Position numbers and translations under genes: made by a program. Under the pieces are notes generated by a model. That model had not been told where the DNA came from, did not search any database, and saw only the letters and a program-made list of their open reading frames with translations. Below, piece after piece: positions 50,883-62,978 of a DNA stretch of 64,000 nt. This stretch comes from Monosiga brevicollis MX1 (taxonomy: Eukaryota; Opisthokonta; Choanoflagellata; Craspedida; Salpingoecidae): positions 618,905 through 682,904 of the forward strand of contig NW_001865040.1 of NCBI RefSeq assembly GCF_000002865.3, written 5' to 3'. Within the stretch, counting starts at the first letter, position 1; each line of letters begins with the position of its first letter.

Positions 50883-50883
<1 letters not shown>

Positions 50884-51175
50884 GTTTTTCTTTTTTTTTG
50901 TGTGTGTGTGTCTCTCTCTTTCTCTCTCTCTTTTTTTTTTTTCTGTTTCGTCCACACACCCGACTGTTGTTGGGACGGTGTTGATGTGGTCGAGCTCTGG
51001 CTTGTGGCTTTCTGGGGGTTGGGGGGGTGGACGCTGTGGCAAAGGGTAAGGGAGCGGGGGAGCGGGAGATCGGGAGAGAGGAAAGAGAGTGAGGGAGGGG
51101 CAGCGTCACCGAGCGCTAGAACGACAATGAGTTGTCTGGTTTGAGCAGCCAAGTGCGTGTGGCCCGTCACGCGCC

Positions 51176-54100
51176 ATGATGAGGCAGACGCAGATGCGTC
51201 CTTGTCGCCCACGAGCGAGCATGGCCATATTGGCTCGATGGTGCCCGTGGGCATTGGTCTGCTTTGCCGTGTGCATAGCTAGCTGGCTCCCAGCTGCACG
51301 AGGCGTGCCGGTGTATCTGACGATTCAGCCAAACTCCATGGACGAGAACACGGCGAGCCAGACGGCGGTGTCCTCTATTACTGTCTTTGACTTTGCATAT
51401 CCAACCGGTCCACATACCATTGTGCTCCAAACCTTTACAGACTACTTTGCTGTCCAAGGCAATGCCATCTACGTGACCCAGCATGTCAACTTTGAACAAG
51501 TGAACCAGTTTGCCCTGCGCATCCGCGCCACCGACCCCAATGGCGGAGGCCAGTCCTTTGATGTAGCCCTGCGCATTAACGATAAGAACGACCCGCCCAC
51601 AGGCTTGGTGGCTTCTTCCAACCTGATTAATTTGAATCACCTACGCGTTGGCGATACCATCGCCACTCTCTCGGTATGCCCAGCTCGCTGAGCGCCGCTC
51701 CCAACCGCCATTCGTTTTCTCATGCGCCCCTTCCTGGCTCATTGGCCGGCGTTAGGTCGAGGATGAAGACAATCTGCGCTCCAAGAGCTGGCTTTTGAAT
51801 CGCGATACACAATCTCATAGCATTGTGCTCTGTCCCAATGAACCTGCCAGCGCCTGGGCGCAAGTCGAAGAGCTTGCGCTTAAGCTGTCAGCAGCTCCCG
51901 GCAGCTCCACGACCGGCAACGTAACCATCTGCTTCCGCGTGTCTGATGATGGTGATCCCGTCGCCACTGCCGACCTGACCGTCGACTTTGTCCTTGAGGC
52001 CGCGTCAGGCCAGGCACCTGCTACCTTAATCGTCCAACCAAGCCCGGTTGAGCTGCCAGAGGATACCCCGCTCGGCGCCATCGTGGCAGAGGTACTGGCT
52101 TTGGATACTGACGAAACTCGGGGGTTGACCTTTGCCCTTACCTCTGCTCAGACCAATTCGCCTTTTGCTCTCGACACGGCCTCGACCACCTGTGAAAACA
52201 TCACGCAGGCCTTGCGTCAGACACTCAACCTTGCCAGCAATTGGACAGAGGGTTTGGTCTGTCGCTGCAACATCACGCTGCAACACGCACTTGACTATGA
52301 AACAACGCAGAGCTGGGAGATGACACTGGTCGCAACAGATTCACAAGAACTCATGGCTGCTCAGACCGTCCGCTTCAATGTCAGCAACGTCGATGACCCG
52401 CCAACTGACATTGTGTTCAATCGCAATTCGGTCAACGAAAATGTGCCGGCGGGTTCCCTGCTGGGTCAACTTGCCGTGATAGATCCAGACCAGCTTCCCG
52501 CGTTTCGTCTCAACGTGCCTCTTTTGCGCAGTACAACGCTGTTGAATGGTTCCTCTTGTGCTGCCGTGGTCCTGGCTGACTTGGACGTTATTGTGAACGA
52601 CTCGTCTTGCTTCAATTTTGAGCGCTCCGCGGCCGTTGTTTTTGTGGTAGGCGTGAAAGAGAACTCTGATTTGAACCGGTCCATCGTCCTGGCGATCGAG
52701 GATCTCAACGAGGCCCCACTCGCGGTCGCGTTGCGAGGCGCCCCGATAGCAGAAGACGCAGAACGTGGTGCTTTGATCGGTCAACTTGATGTGGTCGACC
52801 CGGACACCTCAGCCCCCAACAACGTGCATTCGTGCTCAATCATCGACCCAGACAGCTCCTTTAGCGTGGTGAACGAAACGTCGCTTGTTTTGCAGCGCGC
52901 TGATCTCGACTATGAGCGTGCCGCAAGTGTATCCGTGGCCGTGACTTGTACTGACCACGGCAATCCCGCGTACAGCATCACTGCTACTGTGGTCGTGTTG
53001 GTTGCCAATGTGAACGAGGCTCCGGATGACCTTGTCCTCTCAGCCAACGCAGTGGCCGAAGACAGCGTGATTGGAACGGTTGTGGGTCAGTTACAAGGCA
53101 TTGATCCTGACAACAGTGGTGCTGGAAACGAGACATTCCGCTATTGTCTCTGGGATGCTACCAACGGATGTGTCCCGACCATGGCCAGGCTAACCATTCT
53201 GGGCAATGTCCTTGTCACGGCGGCCTTGCTCGACTATGAGACACAGCCCTGGTTGAGCGTGACCATTGCCGTATTTGATTCAGGCAACCTCACCCTGCAT
53301 CGTACTTTTATTGTTCAAGTGCTGGATCGGAACGAGCCACCCACCAATTTGACCCTCAGTGCCGCCACCGTGCCGGAGAACAGCCCAGGCGCTATGATTG
53401 GAGAACTGCGAGCCCATGATCCCGATGTCGGTCAAACTCTCTCGTTCTCGATTCAACCAGCTTTTGGTACCCAACCCTCCTACTTCCGCATCTTGAACTC
53501 GCAGCAGCTGGCCCTCGCCGAGGGGGTAGCCCTCGATTACGAAACCACCAGTAGTGTGCGTGTCCGAGTCGAGGCATCCGACAATGCTGCCCCCACCCCA
53601 CGCACTGTCGTCGCGTCTTTTGAAATCATCGTTCTCAACATGAACGAAGAGCCTCGACAAGCGCGTTTGGTACCCATGGGCGCCAACGCATCGTCAGCCG
53701 CTGAGCCACTGCCTGTAACGGAGGGCCCAATCTCAGCCATGGGCCTAGCTTGGATCTTGGTAGAGGACCCAGACAACACAGCATATAGTGCAGAGCTGCA
53801 AAGCCACAGTTGTACGCTCGTCCAAGTTACGCCAAGCACGGCCGCCTTTACCATCGATGCACACAATGTGCTTCACAAATCGCCAGCCGAACTTGACTTT
53901 GAGTCGCAAGAGGAGTTCACCCTGCTGCTGCGCTGCACCGATGATGGATTGCCGCCCCAAGCGTTCCAAGATGACGTCACTCTGCAGGTGACCAACCTCA
54001 ACGAGGCCCCCTCTGCCATCTTCTTAAACAGCACGCTAGCTTCAGCTCAGGTGCTCACCTTGCCCGAGGGACCAAGTACTGTTGGTCGAAGATGCGGAGT

Positions 54101-57100
54101 GTTGTCTGCCCTCGATCCCGACAACTGTGATGCGGCGCGCTGTCGCCCTTGGCAGGCGCTTTCGCTCCAGTCGTTGGACCCCCGTTTTATCATTGTCGCT
54201 GGCGAACTCGTACTGGCCGAGGCACTTGACTTTGAGATCCCGGGCAACGCAGTCGTTACATTACTTGCCACAGATGATGGTGTGCCCGCACTCTCGTTAG
54301 AGGTTGTCGTTCCCCTGGTCATAGAAGACCGCAACGACCCGATCACTGGCATCAATCTATCCCGTACGGCAGTACCCGAGGACTCTCGTTTCTTGGCGAC
54401 GGTCAGCGTGTCTGACCAAGACTCTGCGCTCTTGCCGACGGGTCAACATGTGCTGCAAGTATTGAGCCCAAGCAGCGTGGAAGCACATGGCTTGGAGCTT
54501 TGGCTCATCGAAGCGAGCCCCTTGCTGAATGCTGAAGCCGCGACCGAGCTGGTGCTGCAGCTTGCTGTACAGGATCAGAGTGCTTCGCCACTGTCTGCCG
54601 AGTTTGAGGTGCTTTTAACGGTCTTGGATGTGAATGAGCCACCGTCACTGGCGCTTCAGCTCGAGCGCGCAAGCATCACGGAAAACACAGCGCCCTTGCT
54701 CCTGGCCCAGCTCGATGCCTTTGATCCAGAGGGTGGTAGCCTCAACTGCACAGCCAATGCGACGGGTCTATCTCTGGCTTCAGGCTGTGTACAGCGGCCC
54801 CGTGTGCAGCTTGAGGCAGACACCTACAATCTGGTGTTGCTAGATGCGGTGGACTTTGAGTGTTCGTCCATGTTGCAGGTCTGGGTCGAGTGTCAAGATC
54901 TCACGGCGCTCACCACGGTGGCCGTGGCCACTTTTGCGGTGGACAACGTCCTAGAGCCACCCACAGGCATCGCCCTTACGGCTCTGACAGCCAACGTGAC
55001 ATGCTATCACAATGGAACTGTACGAGTTCCTGAGCTAACGGCAGTGGGAACACCGCTCTGCGTGATTAGCTGCATTACGGTGGAGGCGGCGGGGACGTGT
55101 ACCGTGGCTCTTGGTGCCGGTCCCCTACAACTCAACGAGAGCCAGCTGGTCTTGGGTGCCGATCTTGACTTTGAGAATCAGGCTGCACACATGATATCCG
55201 TAACTCTTAGCGGATCGGCAGTCCTACAAACCATAGTCTCGCTTGACTTGGTGGTGGGGGATGTCAACGAGCCCATAACAGGCATCGATATTCAATGTGG
55301 TTGCGCCAACTTTCCTTGTCTGAATGATGGCGTGTGTCAAGAAGATGGCACTGCTTTCACCTGCGACTGCGCCTATGGCTACACTGGGGCGCGCTGTCAC
55401 ATGCGCTCCACCGAGGCAAACACAAGTCCGAGTTGGTCTTCAGCTCCCGCTCTCGACCCCACCCCGTGCTTGCGCTATTCGACGGCCATCCCCTCGGGCA
55501 CGGAATTGCTGCGCGTGGTCCCCATTGATCCGGATCATTTCGACACCCACACGTTTGAGCTGCTCTCGGGCACTCCCGGGTTGGCGTTGAGCCCGACAAG
55601 TGGGATCGTTACCGTCAACGGGCCACTCTTTGCTGCGTCTCCCACTGTACGCGTGCAAGTGCAAGATGCAGCAACGCACAAATTTGTGACAGCGCTGTCC
55701 ATGACAGCCGATCCCTGTGCACGTGGCGTTGCCGAGTGTCCTTTGCACAGCTACTGCGTGGCAGAAGGAACTGGCTATTCATGTCCTTGTGATACAGGAT
55801 ACGTGGTGAATGGCAGTGCTTGCGTTCAGCGCACCTGCCTCCACGCATTACCCGGCTCTGCATGTACGGCCGTCACAGATACGTGCTACTCGCGTCAGTG
55901 CCAGAATGACGCAACATGCGTGGACGGCACCACAGATGACGGTCGCACAACATTTTCATGTGTCTGTCCGGAAGGCTACGGGGGTTTCCGCTGCGATTCT
56001 GATATTGACGATTGCGTTTCAGCACCATGTGGTAGCGGTGCCACATGCGTTGATCAGGTCGGTGAGCCCGGTTTTAGATGCACGTGCGGACCAGGCATGG
56101 GGGGGCATCGCTGCTTGGTTCACTCTGGCAGCTGTGCAACTGTATCATGCTCATCTGGGAGCACATGCGTGCCCGCCTTCAATGCGACTCAAGCGCGTTG
56201 CGCACCAAATGCCAACATTGTTGTCGCGACCTATCACGCCTCCACCAATACGTGTGCCTCGGAAGCGTGCAGCGGTGTGTGGCAAGCCGAGTCTGTGGAT
56301 TTTGCGAATTTTCTTGACCAGGCGTTGGGGGCGCCCGAAATCTTGGTACTCTTGGATGTGAGTGAAGAGGAGCAGGGCACCGTGATTCATTTCTACTTGG
56401 AACGAGGGGGAGACACTTCAGTGGTCATTGCGCGTAGCGCAATCCAGGCGGCGTGTGAGGACAGCACTTTTTCGTGGGCTCCGATGCGGTTGGCTGGCTT
56501 TTGTCACAGCTTGGAGCTGAGTGCTGATTCGGGGGAGCTTGCGACCACAGGAACAACTGGGCCTACCCTGGATCCTTCTGGGGGTGCAAGTAGCACAGGT
56601 GCCCCAACTGCCAGTCCGAGCTCAACAGCCAGCGGCACGAATTGGGCCATCGGTTTGGTGGTGGTTTTGGTAGTGATTCTTCTCGTGGCGGCGCTCATCT
56701 ACGTGGCTCGTCATAAAACGGTGAGTGGCGTGGCTCGCGCTGTTCAGTGGTTCGGAGCGCTAGGTGCACACGCGCGCGCGTCTTGCTTTTCATCATTATA
56801 TGTGTGGAAATCTGATCCGTACCATGCGCGCCAAACTCATGCATGCATCACTGTTGATTGGGTCCCAACTTGTGCCAGGAGAGAACAAGCATCGTGACTT
56901 TTGATCGACCAGCTGTCGCGTTTGAAAACCCGACATACGCGAATAAGACTGAGACAGTGCTAGGCGCTCACAATCCCAGCTTGGCAGAAACAGCTTGGGA
57001 TTCGATTGGCTTAGATGATGATGACGACGGTACCGCGCCTCCACCGCGTGCCCTGGGGTGGAGCACAGCCCTGGCCGAGCCAAACCCCGTGCCCATGAAC

Positions 57101-57430
57101 GGATCTGAAGCGGATGAAGCAGATGAGGTTGGATACATCCAGATTGCCGAAACGGGCGATGATGGCATCAAGTCGGTGCGCACTGTTCGGCGCTCGCGCA
57201 GCAACGCGCGGACCTTTTTCGATCCAGTCTTTGCCAACCCGCTGTACGATGGGCCGAGCGAAGATACGGGTGCTTCAGTAGGTCCGCAACCAAGGCTGAC
57301 CGAGCCCACGCTTCCGGGAGCCACTGAAGCAGTACCATCCGCGGACACACCTTCAAGCAGTCCCACTTCACGGAGCGAGCACCCAACTCCTGACCCTCGC
57401 ATCATGAGTGCTCTTGTTGGGGAGGAATGA
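51176..57430 (+). CDS. Cadherin-EGF single-pass receptor with NPxY tail
   Basis: Three exons: 51176-51673, 51756-56720, 56879-57430, all phase 0, about 2004 residues. A signal peptide (ILARWCPWALVCFAVCIASW) starts the chain. About twelve cadherin-like repeats follow, marked by LDYE/LDFE and linkers such as INDKNDPP, VANVNEAPDD, LDRNEPPTN and GDVNEPITG. EGF modules come next (CLNDGVCQED, CQNDATCVDG, DDCVSAPCGSGATC), with one more cadherin-like segment between the first and the rest. The membrane helix (WAIGLVVVLVVILLVAALIY) is at about 1796-1818. The tail carries NPTY (1838-1841), NPLY (1941-1944), GYIQIAE and acidic stretches. NPxY sites bind PTB domains and endocytic adaptors in known receptors; cell adhesion or prey capture is inferred. 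Its promoter seems shared with CPSF4. Confidence 0.9.
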
Positions 57431-57835
57431 GCTGGGCTTCAAACTCCGACATCATCAGCATCTTGATTTGCGTCGACGTTTCAACCTTCCTCGTCCTTCT
57501 TTGCTTCTCCCTTTAGAATTTTTTTTTTTTTGTTTTGTTTTTAATTTTCTGATTTTGACAGAGCGCGACGGAAAGTGCTCTTTCCGCGCGCCGCGGCTCT
57601 TGTTAAGCGACCCATTCATTATCCAGCGTCATTGCTAATCTTTTTCTAAAAGTAAATTTTGAGTACCATATCTGATGACGGCGATATGCCGCGGTTTGCG
57701 GCCTTGCTTGTCTCTTCCTTGCAATTTATGACTGACATGACATTGTTGATCAGCACGCATACGAAACAGGGGCGGCATCTTCACGTCAACAGGCAAATGC
57801 GCATGATACACCGTCACAGCTATACAATGGTGCCT
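57431..57835. other. Convergent intergenic spacer
   Basis: 405 bp between the cadherin stop and the CCDC77 stop. Contains a T-run at 57521-57531. Both 3' ends; no gene seen. Confidence 0.45.
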
Positions 57836-60830
57836 TTAGAAGTCGTGCGTTCTATGTACTTGGCGCTCAGCATTGAAGATGCGCGCTTTGAGTTGTTGGA
57901 GCTCGCCCATGACCTTTTCGCTGCGCACGGCGGCTTGGCGAGCATGTTGAACCATCTGCGGCATGCATTTGTGCGTGCTGTTAGCGACGGGTGCCCAGCC
58001 GCCCCGCGGTAGTTTGCAAAAGATAGCAAGGGAAGCCCGTCCTGGCGCACCGATTTTGTTGAACTGCTGGCCGGCCCAGATTGAACTGCAAATTTGTAAA
58101 GTTGGCGTTCCATGCCCTTGAGTTGCTTCCTTAGTTGGTCAATATCCGTGCGGTAGCCCTGCATAGTCCAATGGTCGCGTGTAAGTTCAAAGGTACCCCG
58201 ACCCCTCCGCCATAAAGAAAAACAAAAATGTGGGCGGGGGCTGAATGAACAACATGTTCAAAGATGGAACCGTTCACACAAACCTCTGCTTCCAAGGTGC
58301 GGCGTCGATCAAGTGCTTCGTAGCGCTGCTTCCAAAGCTTGGCACGCTCAGCGTGTGTTTTGGACCTGCCATTCACAAATGCAAATTGACAAAGTAAGTC
58401 AAAACATTTTTGATACCAGTGCTCCGTGCTTGCGCGTGGGTTGACCGAGCCAAGCTCGTACGTGCGCGTATTCTCGCTGCGTTTGATTTCAAGCTGCTCA
58501 CGCAGCTGGCAAACCTCATCCTCAAGCTGCGATAAAGCGATGAAAAAAAAGAAAAAGTGGGTTTCAGTTCGGGAGGGAAGCTGAGGCAATTGTAGGCAAG
58601 GTTTGGACAAAGCGAGGTAGTTCAACATCAAGGCGTTGGCAACCGGCGGACTGTGGCATCATACTCACCTGGACGCATTGCTCCCGATACATCTCAGCTA
58701 GCGTGTCTTGCAGGGCGGCTTGCGGCTTTTCGGCGGTCAAAAAATCCTCCAACTCCAGGTTCGTAGGCTGTGGGTCTGCAGGACACGATGCCAGAATCAT
58801 TTCATCGACCGAGTGAGGGCTTGGACCCTGGAAGAAAGTCGCGCTCAAGTTGTGGTCGTGGAGGCAGGGTTCTATACCTGAGCCAATTGCAGCATTGGTT
58901 GCCCCACGTTTTGGGGTGCCGCTGGTGCCGCTTGCCCGCTGCGGCGAGGGAGCATCATGATCAATGCCGCGTCCACCCGGGCTGTTGACATGGCGGCAAA
59001 AAGCGGTGAGCGTTCCCGCCAGCGACCGGTGGAAGCAAAGGTATACTCGAGCACCACAACAAACCGATATGCGTTGGTGCCCATATCTCGGTACTCCTTG
59101 TCCAGCTTCTCACTACAGTCGACCACACATTAAGGGTAAGCTGAAAGTCCATCATCACATGAAGTTTGAGCCAAGCAAGCGGTGTCGTGGTGCAACTACC
59201 GAGCCGTGTGGACACGTGTTGATTGCAGTGCCTGGCGTTTCAAATGGGCCATGGCTTGGGCATGTTGCTTGTCGATGTCCTCCTTGAGTTCTTCGATGCG
59301 GTGCAGGAGCCGTTCTTTCTCTTCTTCGCTCTCCCGCAGCGCGGCTCGATGTGCATATTTGAGCTCGAGGAGGTCACGAGTGCTGTCGTACAAGAGCTGC
59401 TGTGTGTTTTTGAGCTTCTCTGTCTGTCGGCGCAACTGTTCGGCATCCTTGGCAGACTTGAGTTGGGCTTCCTCGGCGCGAACTTTGCGATCTTCAATCA
59501 AGGCTGCGGTCTCCTCCTTAGCCAGTCGCGCCTGGTCTTGTAGTTGCGCCTTGAGAGCCTCCACAGTCAGCGACAGCGTCTCATTTTGGTCCTCCAGAAA
59601 GGCTAGCCGTTTGCGCGCCACCTCCAGCTCTAAGTGGCAGTGCAGTACGTGTGGTATGCTGAGTGCTGCTCAAGTGAGCCGCAGCGGAATTGATGTTCCT
59701 GACGTGACTAACCTTCTTTTGCACTGGTCCGGGTGGTAGATTTTGAGGCTCGCTCCTCCAGCACAGCTCGCTTGACCTGTGACACAGGGGAGCGGGAGCT
59801 GACGTCAAATTCTTGCTCGCGACTGCAAATTGATTTTCTGTGGCCTGTCGTCTATCCGATAACGCCCAAAACCTTTGATACTACCTTTTCATGGGGGGCA
59901 ACAATTTTGGTTGCGCCAGGCTGCTTGAAATAGGTGGTTTCCTCCCCAGCATCTTCTGTACTGCTCATGTCTGACACAATCGGGCGTTGATTGAGTGCAT
60001 ATTCATGACAGCATAGAGCAAGCCATTCAAACATTGCCACAATCCCGGACTCTTCCAACGACAATGTACATACGTAAGAGCCGTTGAATCTTCTTTCGAT
60101 CACTGAGCTCTTGGACTTTGAGACGATCATTCTCGGCGTATAGCCGCAAAACTATGAGCCAGGAGCCATTGTTGCAAGTGTTGTTCGAATGATTTGGGGG
60201 GCGGAAGAAGACGAAGAAGACGGCAGGCCTCTCGTTCTCCACGCAACTCACCGTGTTCACGCTCTTGGAAGAGATAGACCTGCAAATGAAGAAGCAGCAA
60301 TATCACCATGTTTAACCACAGCCCACAATTCACACCGCTTGCCTGCAAGAGATTGTTTCGATGAACTGTACCTGCATATCGCTCAGGGCCTTTTGCAGCT
60401 GTTCGATTTCCGAATCGCGTTGGGCCAGATCCCATTGCAGTTTGTGCTGGGTAGTTGGGTGGTGAGCGAGGTTAGGTCAGCTATACGCCGAGAAGACTGC
60501 TGCAAGTACATGACGCTGCCTGTTTTGTGCGACCGTGACAAACCTTTTCTTCGTAGGTTTGCTTGTATTTCTCAAGCCGAGCCAGGATGGCAGCCTGGTC
60601 ACCCTCATACTCCTCTATTTTTTTGCGATAAAACTCCAGCAGTTCCTACGCCGGACCGGCACTCATTCAAAATCAGATTTTGATGGCGGACCAAGGCAAG
60701 CAGCGTCCATTCATTGCAAGAGAAGATGAAGGCACTTTACCTGCGATGGCTTGAGGCCTTGCAGTCGCTCTGTGATGGGTTTGAGGGGCGCCAGCGGCGC
60801 AAGCTCAGCTTCGTCATCCCAGTCCTCCAT
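57836..60830 (-). CDS. CCDC77: Coiled-coil protein CCDC77
   Basis: The start at 60830 reads MEDWDDEAELAPLAPLKPIT. The next exon resembles human ELLEYYQKKMAE...KLELYKEA (here ELLEFYRKKIEEYEGDQAAI). Further matches are LFQEREHGEL, RLYAENDRLKVQELSDRKKI, YFKQPGATKIVAPHEK, EETAALIEDRKVRAEEAQLK, TQQLLYDSTRDLLELK, LAEMYREQCVQLEDEVCQLR and KQRYEALDRRRTLEAE. Then come TDIDQLRKQLKGMERQLYKF and, in the final exon, GELQQLKARIFNAERQ, stop 57836. The order follows the human protein across its length. In known systems CCDC77 is associated with centrosomes and cilia, fitting a flagellate, but direct function is little known. About 12 short exons, several borders approximate. Confidence 0.85.
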
Positions 60831-61083
60831 GCTGAATGGCAAGGCACAGTGACTGCCGTGCTCTCAGTGTAGGCCAGGGATTGCCTCACCGTGCAGTCGA
60901 TGCGCATGCGAGCGTGCTGATGTGCGATCTCAAAACGCAACCAGGGACGAGACCAACCGAGCCTGGTCGACAAGGAAAACACATTGGAACATCGATGGAT
61001 TTGAATTTTCGCGCGAATTTATTATTGATTTTGAAGGGGGGGTTCAAAAACAGAAAGTGGTGCAGATGCATGAGCGGCGCAGA

Positions 61084-61178
61084 CGGAGATCCGCAAATTC
61101 AGCACGACCCTCAACTAAGTTGATGGGCGGCGTGAGACAGGTTCAGCGGAGATCCGCAAATTCAGCACGGCCCTCAAC
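61084..61178. repeat. 63-bp-spaced tandem duplication at the NUDT1 3' end
   Basis: A 32-bp block at 61084-61115 recurs at 61147-61178 with one mismatch. The second copy encodes the last residues of NUDT1 ([11 protein letters not shown]). The first copy, just after the stop, can be read as the same residues with a different end. Confidence 0.8.
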
Positions 61179-62154
61179 CAGTTTGTGGTGTGAGAAGGTG
61201 GATTGATCTTTGAAGTAGAAATAGCCCGTAAAGTATTTGCCTGGAAGCCATGCGCCAAACGGATGAGCACCCATTTCAACTCTTCAAAAGGCACGGGACG
61301 CTGCTCTCAGCGTTGAACGTCCCGTACCTTGGCGCATGAGAGGGAACCAGTAGCGATCGTCGGGCCACATCATGTCAAAGGGGACATCCTCTTCGTTAAA
61401 CCACTGTGGCCGCATCTAGACAGACCACAGCCAGACATGAGCATGATGGCATCGTGATGGTGCCTGGGGCTGCGCTTCAGACACACGATGCTGACCTCTT
61501 CAGTCTCAGCAGCTTCGCCTTGCCAGATGCGAGTGTCAAAGATGTGCACGTCCAGTATGGTTGTGTCATCTTGAAACTCAAAGAAGAGCCGGCCCACCCG
61601 TCGAAGGTGTTGCGGTTCTGTCAGCAGCAAAGACTCCTGTGGACCAAAGAGAATGAGACGCACCGGACAAATCTCAGCCGGGTCTGGGAGGGGTGTCTGA
61701 CAGAAGACAGGCAAAGAGCAGCAAAGGAGCAGGCGACGGGCCAGACCTCATGCAATTCCCGCACTGCCCCAACGTCAATCTCCTCTCCTGGTTCTACCTT
61801 ACCACCTGCATTTGTTGTTGCCGTGTTTGTTGTCGCGGCCAATCGATAAGGTCAAATGCCCACCATGCAGAACCAACGGTCGGATGAATGAAAGCCGAAC
61901 AACACGAACATCTCGGATCTTAGTGTGGTGCAACTCAGATGTGACACTCGTCTGAGCGCGCGCAGGGGTTCAAGCCCTAACCGCGGGCACCGCTCCTCGC
62001 ACTCACCAAAGCCGTTGTAGCGACCAGCGCCAAAGCCTCGTTTCTTCATGCCTAACAGCCGGGCACCATCTTGCCGCACGGCAAAGATGAGCGTCAGCAG
62101 CTTACGTTTAAACGGCGCAGGCAGCTCCGCCAGTGTGTCTCGTGTCAGTGACAT
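61143..62154 (-). CDS. NUDT1: Oxidised-purine nucleoside triphosphatase NUDT1/MTH1
   Basis: The start at 62154 ([20 protein letters not shown]) leads to [20 protein letters not shown], nearly identical to human MTH1 ([20 protein letters not shown]). The Nudix box is made over two introns: [20 protein letters not shown], then [14 protein letters not shown]. The catalytic REXXEE glutamates are present, but the Gly usually after EES is Leu. [20 protein letters not shown] and [20 protein letters not shown], then [16 protein letters not shown], match the MTH1 C-terminus. It removes 8-oxo-dGTP and related oxidised nucleotides, cytosolic and mitochondrial in known systems. At least four introns. Same strand as CCDC77, 312 bp upstream of its start. 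Confidence 0.92.
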
Positions 62155-62398
62155 GCTGGGGTCAGCCCAAGATTCGTGCACACATGAAAAAGAAATGCAA
62201 AAGAGCAAACTGCGGACAACAATGTTGACTTTTAATAATCGCAAACGAGTTGCATGCTCCCGAAATCGTCGTTTAGGGCAGTTTGACTGGGCTGTGAGAT
62301 GAATCACTTTTCTCGTCTCCAACCACCATTGCCAGCACGTGCTGCTGTTCAAAGGTTCAATTAGTAAATGTGGGCACACGCATCGCAAGAACAACGCT

Positions 62399-62911
62399 CT
62401 ACGCCGATGATTCTTCTGCTACTGGCGATGCTCCAGCAAACGACATGAGCGAAGGGGGTTGCACAAACGTTGACGTGGTAGCTTGGTCAGCCGAGGGCGG
62501 CAGCATAGCGAGTGGAGGCGCAGTGGCAGGCGGTGGTTTGGGCAGTTCCAAAGGGTCGTAACGCGCGTGCTCTTGTCGACCTCCACCATACACTGGATTA
62601 ACGTGCATGCCTGATCACAAGACACATCGATACTGTCATCCATGCAAGGATCAAAGGAATGATTCAGATGATGCGATGCGACTCACCTCCACTGGGAGCT
62701 GCCTGCACTCTGGGGCCCGGCCTTTTGTGCGTGAGGAAGAACACGACAGCAACAAGCAGGAGGACACCGCCAGCGATCCCTGCACTCAGACCTGCCACAA
62801 GGCTGTGGCAGTCGAGCAAATTGAAAGGTGGCCCATGTCAGTTGAGGATTCTGTGGTGCGATTCAAACTCTGCCGCAAGCGTCCACCTACCCAGTTGACA
62901 TGGCCTTGGAG

Positions 62912-62978
<67 letters not shown>

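Noticed and set aside
50530-51254. Reading frames with long Cys/Val or His/Thr runs
   Set aside because: They cross the (CA)n array; the real coding exons of CPSF4 lie elsewhere.
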